A stretch of 64,000 nucleotides of DNA, taken from assembly GCA_025345505.1 (NCBI GenBank), contig JANVCC010000018.1:54641656-54705655 (forward strand), written 5' to 3'. Shown piece after piece: positions 53,601 to 63,124 of this stretch. This stretch comes from Todiramphus chloris collaris. Its lineage: Eukaryota; Chordata; Aves; Coraciiformes; Alcedinidae. The notes under the pieces were generated by a model. The model was not told the origin of the DNA. It did not search any database and saw nothing but the letters and a program-made list of their open reading frames with translations. Position numbers and translations under genes: made by a program. How positions within the stretch are numbered: position 1 is the first letter of the stretch; the number at the start of each line of letters is the position of its first letter.

Positions 53601-54196
53601 AGGGGACAGACAGGTTCTTTTAGGGAGTGTTGGCAGAATGATGATGGCACTAAGGTATAGTTACAAATAAAACCGTATTTTTCTTAATGAGATATTATGA
53701 TTTGTATAGCACAATTGATGATTTCTACAAGCAGAATCAGTATAGTGTAGTGTAACACAGCATTTACAGTACAACTTAACTAACGGTTTCTGATCACCTG
53801 GAGCCTCTGTGAGGAGTCCAGAGTCTCACTATCTGGCAACAGTTCTAGTCCAGGTTCCCCACTTAGGACCAGTAACTGCTTGATTTTCCAGACAGAGCTC
53901 TGTGTGCTGTTAGGCTTCCTTCTGGGTCATCAACAGCTCCTGGCTGTCTGGTGCCTGGGGCCTTCAAGGCTAGCAAGAAAGGGAATAATCGGCCTGGTGC
54001 CCAGGAACCTTGAGGATGGTAGGGAGGGGAAGAAGAAATCTGTTTTGTTTGTTTACTTGGTTCACAGAACCTTCACTGCCTGATCATGAATCAAAGGGAA
54101 TTAATATGTCACTGGCTCAGTCACAGAGAATGGATGCTTGTCATGGCATTAATTATGTAAACCACATTACTAGAGGTCAGGAGCAGGGGGTTCCAG
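53601..54196. repeat. Dispersed repeat, copy B (LTR-like)
   Basis: Second copy of the element at 42935-43660, same orientation, about 10.7 kb downstream. It lacks the extra internal segment of copy A and carries a small insertion (TTTGTTTGTTTAC) near 54045. The DNA between the copies shows no gag, pol or env frame. Confidence 0.75.
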
Positions 54197-55877
54197 CAAC
54201 ACACCTGATACTGGTTTTGGTAGTGCTGTCCTACAAATTTTATGAAGAAATACCCCTCATTACAATGAGGATTAAAAAAAAAAAAAAAGACTTCACAGAA
54301 AGTCATCCTATGCAAACTGGGGTTAGAGTCTCTGTCTCAGATTGCTGGTCTTCCCCGCCTTTGAGTCTCTGAAAGGAGAGTTCTGTGCTTCATGGTCACC
54401 TGGCAACTGTGTACACAACACAAGAGTGATTTTTCTCTTTTCAAAGTTACATCATCTTGATTTAGTCCTAGTTACAAACTGCTGTTGTGAGGCTATAGAC
54501 TTTTTTTTTTTCCCCTTTTCCTGGAAAAATTCCACAGATATAACAGCAAGTTTTTGTAAATTATAAATGAAATATTGATAGACTTGTAATTTTAGGTCTG
54601 TAGGTATAGAGAAACATTGGTGTTCTGTATTTTGTGATGGTTACTCTGGCTGTGTGTTTGAGTACATCTGTGGTTTTGTTTTGCTTTTAGTATAGTGTCA
54701 AAACTATTACACAAAGAATGCTTTTATTTTTACTTCCACAGTATCTCCCACAGGATATTCCTTCTATTTTAATAGAAGTGCATACAGGTAACAAGATCTA
54801 GTCCTAGCTTTGTAATGCCATTTTAATTGTCCTCTTAAAACTACAGCTTTTACAGTGGTAATCATAACAGTTTGAACTGATTTTAGAGGTTCTAATTTTT
54901 TTAAGCCAGCTGTATTTGGAGTATTACTCTGAATAGTTTTCAAAAGAAACTAGTCTGTTTAATAATATTACTGAGCTTGAGATCTGCTTTAATCAGAGTC
55001 AGAATAAAACAAAATGCAATAAAAAGTGTTCAAGGTCACTAACTAGGAAAGAGTATCTTAACAAACCAAGACTTGGAAAGCTAGGGAAACTGGCAAGCTA
55101 AAAAGGCAGTGTAAAGTTGTTGAGGAGATAGTTTGTGGGATTGGATAAATCTCTTAATTAATCTTCTGGCCTCAGAAGAGATACAACTTCCCTGAAAACA
55201 GTAGGAGAGGCATGTAAGAAAGTAAGAATACCACATCAGTGGTATTTTAAGACTGGGCTCTGTAGATACCCCAGGTGCTTTCTGCAACTAAAACTAGTGG
55301 AAGAGTTGCTGTGTTTAGATTTATTTCTTACGTTTGTTTTCACTGTTGGGGGAAGGGAGGAACAAACAAACAAACCAAAAAACACCAAACCTGAAGAAAA
55401 CTGGACTAAAAGTATGTATTTCTTTTTTTTCCATGGCTGAAATTATGCACTGTTGTCACACACAGCTTACACTCAGGGTTACCCTCTTCTTCCAGAATAC
55501 ATCCATCCAATACAGATTGGGTACACAGGCATCGTGAAAATTGAGAATATCTAGTAAGAAAAAATATTGTATTCTTCTGATTGCTGTTAATCTACACAAA
55601 GAGATTTCTTATAATCCAAGGCTATATTATTTCTAATACTGTCTTCTTCTTGACACATTTTGTTTTGATACTTGTCTGTGTTGATCGGGAAAATACTGAG
55701 CACTTGGAATGTGGTTTTAACCCATGCTTCATCTTAATCATTTGAAGTGTTTGAAAACAGAATTGTCTTGCTTTATAGTACTTTTCCCCTCTTCATAAAT
55801 CCTTCACCAAGAGATGACCATCTCAAGGTACAATATGCCTTAACTCAAGCTTCCTGTCTCTTCACTTCCACTTTTAG

Positions 55878-55952
55878 ACCATTCTTTCAGCTGGGATGAT
55901 GCAACTGCTTTTGCATCTGAATTATCTGAATTGGAATATAGAACTGATACAG
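55878..55952 (+). other. Candidate exon with coding-like frame, unidentified transcript
   Basis: Acceptor tract of about 25 pyrimidine-rich bases ending TTTTAG, donor GATACAG|GTTAAA, 75 bases. Frame 3 reads as an acidic, soluble-looking peptide (HSFSWDDATAF, then ASELSELEYRTDT) with phase 1 at both ends. That phase matches the base left over at 36465 and the frame at 59171. Frame 1 is also open, so the coding claim is weak. I do not recognise the peptide. Confidence 0.3.
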
Positions 55953-56748
55953 GTTAAACATCTGAGGGAGAGCAATTTTTTTAAGGATTTTTTTTTTTGT
56001 TGTGTTTTGTGGTTTTTTTTTTCATTGAATACAATTTGCCTTGATGTAATAGTTATTGCAGCATAGTGCAGGAGGTAGCAGAGCAGGAAGGGAGTGGAAA
56101 GGATTGAGTGATATAACCTTGTAGGGGAATGTAGGGAAGGGAAAATGTTATCAAACTAGAGCCTTTTATGTTCTGAGGTTGCTTGCAGTGTTCTGTTTTT
56201 GAATGAGCAGCAGCTAGCTGAAGAGAATTAACATGGGGAAAAAGCTTTGTTTCTTTGGGGGGGGGGGGAGATTATTATATTTATGGGGCTTCTTTACTAG
56301 TATAACTCGTAAATCTTCAATTGCAATGTCTTAGTGGTCCTCTCCCTGTGTGACTGGGCTGGTAAAAGAAGAGTTTAGTGTACAGATTCTGGTTAATAAT
56401 ACTTGTCACTAACACTGAGCACCACAGCCTTAGACTTGTTCCTCAGCACCGAGTGACAGACCTTAATGATAAGTAGGGAAATGAGACAAACATTAATTTG
56501 CTATTTGTAATGTCCCTAAAGGAGGCAATTTAGGGATATGAGTGTAGCTCTTATCTAGAGTAGGGTAGAGGAGGAAATGATACAATGTTGAGACTATATT
56601 CAAGTTTCAGGATAAGGCAACAAACATGCAAACCACAGACAGAATGTGCCAGAACCATGAAGTCCAAATGTTCTGTATTAAGTTCTTACAGAACAAATTA
56701 CAGAAGACTACCAGTTGTGGCTTTGTCTTCTCCCCCCCCCCTTTTTTT

Positions 56749-56848
56749 NNNNNNNNNNNNNNNNNNNNNNNNNNNNNNNNNNNNNNNNNNNNNNNNNNNN
56801 NNNNNNNNNNNNNNNNNNNNNNNNNNNNNNNNNNNNNNNNNNNNNNNN
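56749..56848. other. Assembly gap, 100 N
   Basis: Exactly 100 Ns, the usual placeholder for a gap of unknown size. The left flank ends in a C-run then a T-run, a common sequencing drop-out context. Confidence 0.98.
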
Positions 56849-59170
56849 AAAAATAGCTTGATTACATTTTACTAACTACACAAAGGTGATGACGGCTGCG
56901 ATTGCAGTTGCAGCATAGATAGCATTTCAGTCACCAGCTGGCCACTGAATTGTGGTATGTGTGCGTCCGCTACAGCAGTAGTTTTAACCAAACTGGGAAG
57001 GAAATAGCAGAATCCTTTGGAAACTACAGCAAGTCATTACTTACTCTAGTATCTCTCACAGTACAGGAAAACTAGTAATTAGGGTCACATTTTTGGAAAT
57101 CAAGTAATCTTTTTTTAGTTATGGTGGGTTGGTATTTTTTCCTTTACTAAAGCTTACAGGAATCAGAACAAGCGATGAACAACAGTAGATTAGATACAGA
57201 CATGGAAGATTAGAGTTCAGATTCAGGTAAATTAGATTGCAGTTAACCAGGCTGGTTTGTCTATTTTCAGTCTGAGCACTTTCCAGTTTCAACAGAGTGA
57301 AGAGAGTTGTAAAATAGCCATTGGTGTGGGGAGAGGTATGACATAAGACTCCAAAACCAGAGAGAACGTGGTTTTTGTCCATTCAAGTCATAATCTCTGA
57401 ATGGCCTTACAAAGAAGAATAATCTAATTAATTCTTTAAATTTAATATTAAAACTTAGTAAGAACACAATTTTACATGTCAAATATATGGTTAAAGTTGC
57501 TTACTGGCTCTTTGTGAGGAATTTCTATTGTGCTTTGTGCTTTTGATAAGAGTAAATGAATGAAAGGGATGTTCTTTGAGGAAAGTTTTCCCATGCTCAG
57601 GAAGTGTGCTGGCAAGAGGTCCTCAGGTTTGTAATGTGAAGTAGCATGAAATGGAGGCTTTAAGTAACTAAATCATGGATGTAGTATGTGCTTCCTAAAG
57701 CTAGATTTGAGTTATATAAAAAATTCTTTTTATTCTTTACTTGGTTTGATTTATGAGCCCTTCATTGCTATAACGTTCAGAACGTCTATGTTATGAAATT
57801 GTACATGAAGAAACAAAATATTGAGAAAATTGTGCTAACGGTTGTATCTACTTTGCATTTTGGAATAAAACCGTGTTAAGTCTGATCAAATAAGCACATA
57901 TGCTTGGTTTGTTTTTTTTTTTAACCATAGGAACTATTCTCCCACAACTGCTAACACATGGTCACAGCAAACTGGCCTAAAACTTCTATAAAGATTTCTG
58001 CCAGGCGTGTTTCCCATGAAACTAACTTCCCTTTTTTCCCCAAATCTACCATGGATCCAAAAACTTCAATAAAAAGATTAACTTTGCAGAAGGCCCCGAA
58101 GATCAGATAATCTGGCCCAAATTTGGAACTCTTTGGTAGCATGTAAAGAAATGGGTTTAGACTCAGATGATGGGGTTTTTTTCCTCTCCTTTTTAAAGGT
58201 GGGGTGGGGCTTATGGCCTCAAGCATTTTGAGACTGCAGTTTTTTTAAGAAACTGACTGCTTTTAATTGAATGCTATCTTAGCTTGTTTAAAATACACCT
58301 TTTCCAAGTTTGGAACTCTTCCTCCTAACACAAGAACACAATCTTTTAAGATACACTGAGTATTTTTATGGAGTATAGAAGATCTCATTACATTGAGAAA
58401 AGCCTAAATGAAGTATTTCTTGATTCTTATATCCATTAGAAATGGATACAGCTTCCGTGTCATTTCCATAGCAAGCTATCTTGAAGGGTTAGTAGTAAAT
58501 TTGAATGTAGGTCTGAATTTTCCTTTCAAGTTAAAAAAAAAGCCATTGCTCATGAATGGAAGTGGGTTTCAGTTAATCTTAGCTTAGTATACTGTGGGCA
58601 ACAGTTATCATAACTTAATTTAAAAATTTGCTGACAGTCTTTATTGTATCATTGTCTGTTTGATATCCAGTGAGATGACTGTGCCATCCGCTTTTCCTGC
58701 AGGAAAAATTAATCAGCCATCAAAAAAAATTAACAGTACTTAAACACACAAGGACAGCAGAAAGCTAACTGAAAGGATACTGGCTTTGGAAGAACAGTCT
58801 CTTCAGAAGCTCTCTGAAATGTCATATGCCTTTCCTACTCTAGCCAGTTGCATCATTAACACAGAAATCTCAAACACTGTCCCAGGTTCAAGGAGGATTA
58901 ATCTAAAGCTGTGCCTCTTAACGGGCACTTTTAATTCAAGGAGATGCTAATATGTGCAGAGTTTGGACTCTTAGGAACACTGTCAGCTATTTAAATGGCA
59001 TAATATCTTTTTCTAAGGGTGGAAGACTTGCATCAAATTTGGCTGTGAAATGCTGTGCACCATGTTTGATACTGTAAACATTCCAGCATGGTTCACTCGT
59101 GCCTTCTGTGCTTGTTCCAGGGGGAACATATAGGCAAGCTCAGTGATTTATTTGTCTTTTGCTTTCACAG

Positions 59171-59243
59171 GGATCGATACAGACAAGTCAATAAAGGTAA
59201 CTGGATCTGAAACACAAATTATATCATGCCTGAATGTTACGCA
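59171..59243 (+). other. Candidate terminal or micro-exon, unidentified transcript
   Basis: The acceptor (TTTGCTTTCACAG) is good. Continuing the phase from the 55.9 kb block, the frame reads IDTDKSIKVTGS and ends at a TGA at about 59245, giving a short terminal exon. Alternatively the donor AAAG|GTAACT at 59197 would make a 26-base micro-exon ending in phase 0. No polyadenylation signal is close; AATAAA is present near 59826. Confidence 0.22.
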
Positions 59244-61047
59244 GTGACCACGTCGTTCTTCACTACCTTATCATTGCCAGAACCTACCCATGTCCTGCAT
59301 TTCAGTCAGGACAAATAGTGGTCATAAAAAGAGGAAAGTATAACCTGGAAACGTCACCCTACCTTTGGTTCCCTTGACATTTGCTTTGCTTGTTTCTCAT
59401 CGTGCTGTTTGTCTTAAGGAAAGTCTATAGTGGTATCCCTTGGGGAGTTGACTTAGGCTTTACTCAGGGTCTGATTTAACAGGAATTCACACAAATTGCA
59501 CTTCATACTTAACAGAGCCATAGCAACAGCCTGTAGGGAAAGCTTGGCTGTTGACCCTTGCTGTGTATATTCCACTATGGTGGAAGAAAATAGGAAGTGA
59601 GAGAAGCTAGGTGAAGTTCATGTAAGAAAAGTATTGTTACATGAGGGCTGTTTTTAAGTATGTTGTAGAACAACAAATCCTCATCCCAAATTATTTTTCT
59701 TAAACCACATCACAACTGGACTAGCAGTGGCCAAAGCTCCTTTAAGAGAGCGTGGGACTGCTGTGGGGCTTGCCTACTGTTCTAGCATGAGAGAAAGAGA
59801 TGTGCAGTGGCTGTGATTCTAACAAAATAAACAGGCAGTGATATGAACAGATATCTAGCTTTATTCCCTTGGCTTTCTGCCCAGATTTGAGGTGCTGCTA
59901 CCTGTTCATCTCTCGACGCAAGCTGTAAGAAAGAGTGCTGGAAATGAGATATTCCCTGTTGGTAGTGCACTAGGCCTTAGTTGAAACTCTTTGAGGAGTG
60001 AATTCCATTGGACTCAATGATTGGTATATAGGAAGAGATTTGTTCTTTCCAAATTCTCAATTTTCCAGAATATTCAAAAAGTTGTACACTGGTATGTTTT
60101 CCTGGTGAGGGGAAGGTAACAACTGTATTGGGAAAGATTTAAATAGCTTGACCTGTCTCAGAACTGGTAATTACCACATTTCTGCAAGCTGAATGAAGGA
60201 AAATTTTACTGCAGAGTGCATAGCATTCTGAAGATACTGGGAAGTCAGATAGCCCCAGGTTAGACTGGTGAGTTCTACAACTGCTGACTTGTGGAAACGT
60301 TAACAGGAAGCTTTACGAACATGGGCAGGCAATTACTTTATGCTCAGAGCTTGTAAGATAAAAACTAATTGAAGGGTTACTTGAGTTGCACATTGCTAAC
60401 ATTTTATGTGAAGTATTAAATTAATAACTCCAGTTCTTAAGCCTTAAGGCTTTGGAAGACTTTTTTTTTTTTTCCTAAACTGAGGTTTAGCAAGAAAGGT
60501 TAAAAGGCTTTGACTAAAACATTGGAAATCAAGTTACACAATGGACTTTCCCACCAAGATGTTCAATCTACTAGTGAAAAGCCAAAAGCTAAGTGATGAT
60601 TCTACTTTGGAGCAAAATGTATTGATACAGTGTTTTGCCTTTTGAAATAATTCAAAACTCATAAGCACAATTTGAAATATTATCCAACAATTCTGCACAA
60701 CAATTCCTATCTTCAGATGAATGTTGGAAACAAAATATGTAGATGCAATGCGATACTGTGTCCAGATTAAACCACAACCATATTCTTTCTGCTTATCTAG
60801 CATTTGTAGCTAGATAAATGGAATCTGTTAGGAGCTTGCTGAGTGCACATCCGGATGAAAAATTACTTGGGCAATTACTGTAAACTTGTGCTTAAATTTA
60901 AAAGGCATTCTTTGAAGTGTTACTATTCCAAATACTGACCCTGACAAGCAAAGCCATAAACTACTAACTGTCATTTCTCTCAGGAATGATCTAGTGTATG
61001 TCAGTCAAAAAGTTTGTTACAGGGTGTTGGAGCCTGCTAATGCTATG

Positions 61048-61066
61048 AAAAAAAAAAAAAAAAAAA
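61048..61066 (+). repeat. Poly-A tract, 19 bases
   Basis: One of only two A-runs of ten or more on the plus strand between 36.5 and 62 kb, against more than ten T-runs. Confidence 0.9.
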
Positions 61067-61140
61067 GACAAGCTGTATGATATGCAGCTTGAAATGGAAA
61101 TATTTAAATATATTTTCCTGAGGACTATCAGACTAAAGGT

Positions 61141-61186
61141 TCTCTTTTTTTTTTTAATTTTTATTTTATTTTCTTTCTTTCTTTCC
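61141..61186 (+). repeat. T-rich tract with (TTTC)n
   Basis: T-run, then TTTTATTTTATTTTC and four TTTC units; simple sequence. Confidence 0.85.
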
Positions 61187-62655
61187 TCTGCTGTACTTTA
61201 TTCTCACTGCAAAATGAAGTAGATCAAGCTGACCTTGATTCTTTGGGACTTTTTTGAGAACTCTCAACAAAATTAAACATCAGTAATGCTGTGGATGAAG
61301 ATTAGTTGTGAAAATACTAAAATACTAGGCTTAATTCCACAGAACAATGTCTTTGAAATTATTTGTAATTAAGTTGGTGATTAAGTTTTGCAAAAGACAT
61401 GGTACAGTACAGGAAGAAATTAATTTTAGTTCATTTTACTATTCATTAGGTTATTTTCCTAGAGATATCCTTTTGTTTTAAATTAGTTTGTTTTCAGAGG
61501 CTCTGTAGACAGGTCTGAAGTGTAAATACAACTTGCCTTGGAGAGTGGTCTTCTTAGGGGGCCTGTCTGGCTTTTTTTTCCTATAGAGGTAGGTTGGATG
61601 TGTCTGTTGCGTGTAAGCAAGCTTCTATTATTATGTTATTTTTCTTAGATCATCTATATAGTGATTTACCGTGCTATGCATGCCTGTTTTTCAGCTGATG
61701 AGCTATTTCTTAACCTTTCTACTAGACCTTTCTGAAAACACTGGATTGGGTAGTCTTTAAAAAGGCATATTCTCTGCAACTCTTAAGTTGTTGTTGAGAC
61801 CTCGCCAGCCTGTTCTGTTGCCCTCCCTGGATCCCCGTCACAGGCAAGAGCAGCCTACTGAGAGAGAACTGGCAGCCAAAGTGGCTGTTTCAAGTAGCTT
61901 TGGTAAACTTGAACAATTTTGTACTTCTTTTAATTGAAAATGTCATCATACCGCAACTTGAAACCTTGGAAGTCAGATTAATTTTGTTGGGGTTTTTGTT
62001 TGTTTGGTTTTGCTTTTTAATTTTATTGTTACAACCATGAGAAGCTCGAGGGTGATGAATGAGGCACCTCCAGCTATGTCTAAGAGACCGGCGAGTAACT
62101 TGCCAAAATGAAAGTCAAGCAGTAAGTCGAAGGGGTGGTGCTGAGGCTTTTTGTTTGGTGTTATTTCGGCTCTAGCTGCAGTTTCTATCTCCACTACCTG
62201 TCTGATACTTTGTGAAGGCAAGGGATTGCATCATCTTTCTTCAGCAGAGGGACTCCCGAAGGAAGCAGCAGCGTCCTTAACATTTTGTGCAGCTGATATT
62301 AACACATGGTGCACAGTACGAGTTAATCCTGCCGTGTGTAGTGCTGGGGGAGGAGGATAGTACTGGACATTTTAGCAGGTGCTGCCACAGGTGCTGCAGA
62401 CCTCTGCATGCTTTGAGCAACAAGCGTGCTTCATATTGAGGATCCCGGTACTTGCCACGATGACTGCCGGCTCGGCTGTGTCCTCTGCGAAGACGGTGGG
62501 AGCGCTTTCCCCGGCCTCCGGGCCCTGAGAGATGCCCTCAGCCGCCTGCACCGCGCTCTGCTCCCCCTCAGCCTCCCGCCACGCGCCCGGCGTCCTCGCA
62601 GGAGGGGCCGCCCCGCCCGCCGCTTGGCCCCTCCCCCAGGGAGAGGCTCGCCCCC

Positions 62656-62683
62656 ATTGGCCCGGGCCCCTCCATATTTGCAT
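62656..62683. promoter_or_regulatory. Inverted CCAAT box and perfect octamer motif in the HSF2 promoter
   Basis: ATTGG at 62656-62660 is an inverted CCAAT box (NF-Y type). ATTTGCAT at 62676-62683 matches the POU/Oct octamer exactly. They lie 16 bases apart, about 300 bases upstream of the HSF2 ATG, in otherwise GC-rich DNA, so the AT-rich octamer stands out. Binding is inferred. Confidence 0.6.
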
Positions 62684-62763
62684 GAGCGGGGCGCACCCGC
62701 CTCCGGCCTCCCCCTCCGCGCACCGCCCTTGCCGGGCCGGCGGCCGGGCCCGCGCTGTTGTGA

Positions 62764-62799
62764 CACGTGAGGGCGACGCACGTGGGGCCGTTATGTAAC
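62764..62799. promoter_or_regulatory. Two CACGTG E-boxes and a C/EBP-like site in the HSF2 promoter
   Basis: CACGTG occurs at 62764-62769 and again at 62779-62784, the second only 15 bases on. The first sits in TGACACGTGA, a USF/TFE-type context. TTATGTAAC at 62791-62799 resembles a C/EBP or PAR-bZIP half-palindrome. The spacing suggests a compact bHLH-ZIP module about 200 bases upstream of the HSF2 ATG. Confidence 0.55.
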
Positions 62800-62843
62800 G
62801 CGCAGGGGGGGAAGGGGCGGGGAGGTGGCCGCCCGGCGCGCGA

Positions 62844-62873
62844 GCGCATGTGCGGCGGGCTCCCGCGCATGCG
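62844..62873. promoter_or_regulatory. Tandem NRF1-type motifs near the HSF2 start
   Basis: GCGCATGTGCG at 62844-62854 and GCGCATGCG at 62865-62873 fit the NRF1 palindrome (GCGCATGCGC), 10 bases apart, about 110-140 bases before the HSF2 ATG. Both contain an ATG (62848 and 62869) in one shared frame that runs through the HSF2 start to 63138. If the transcript begins upstream of them, they would form an overlapping upstream ORF able to dampen HSF2 translation. Confidence 0.55.
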
Positions 62874-62983
62874 GGGTGAGCGCCGTGCGCAGGCGCGTTC
62901 CGGAGGGGCGGGGGGAAGCCGGGCTGGGTCTCCTCCCCCCGGCGCCCCTCCCCCGGCCAGACGGCGGAGGCTCCCGAGCGACA

Positions 62984-63124
62984 ATGAAGCAGCAGCAGCC
63001 GCAGCCTCTCCAGTCTCAGCCCCAGCCGCCGCCCTCCGCCAGCGCGGGGGTCCCGGCCTTCCTCAGCAAGCTGTGGGCGCTGGTCAGCGAGGCCCCCAAC
63101 AACCAGCTCATAACCTGGAGCCAG
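62984..63124 (+). CDS. HSF2: HSF2 exon 1 coding part (heat shock factor 2), 5'-partial gene running off the right edge
   Basis: Forty-seven codons from an ATG to a splice donor (CAG|GTGCGG). HSF2 is a transcription factor that trimerises and binds heat-shock elements (nGAAn repeats), acting in development and, with HSF1, in proteostasis. Seen here: the protein opens MKQQQ, then a Q/P/S-rich stretch (residues 3-21), then the start of the winged-helix DNA-binding domain at residues 22-47, with GVPAFLSKLWALV and ending LITWSQ. The MKQ start and an exon break just after WSQ fit HSF2. HSF1 and HSF3 have ICWS at the matching place, so they fit less well. The ATG lies in the CpG island in ACAATGA context. 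The frame stays open upstream to 62825 without another in-frame ATG, so this start is preferred. The Q/P-rich head is longer than in mammalian HSF2, whose domain begins about 7 residues in (from memory). The rest of the DNA-binding domain and the oligomerisation repeats lie beyond the window. Confidence 0.93.

Larger units (their letters stand above)
36466..62449 (+). other. Intron-like, T/G-rich DNA between the orphan CpG island and HSF2
   Basis: On the plus strand this stretch holds many T-runs of ten or more (for example near 36880, 37021-37041, 37930, 38455, 39105, 40540, 54500, 57910, 60462, 61145) but only two A-runs of that length (54276 and 61048). GGTTTG/GTTTT-type G/T stretches are also frequent. 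Such T>A and G>C skew marks the sense strand of introns in vertebrates, which supports plus-strand transcription. No recognised protein-coding gene lies here; candidate exons and repeats are listed separately. Confidence 0.5.

Noticed and set aside
42935-54196. A complete endogenous retrovirus between the two LTR-like repeats
   Set aside because: No gag, pol or env frames or fragments, no primer-binding site visible after copy A, and unique-looking DNA with exon-like blocks between them.
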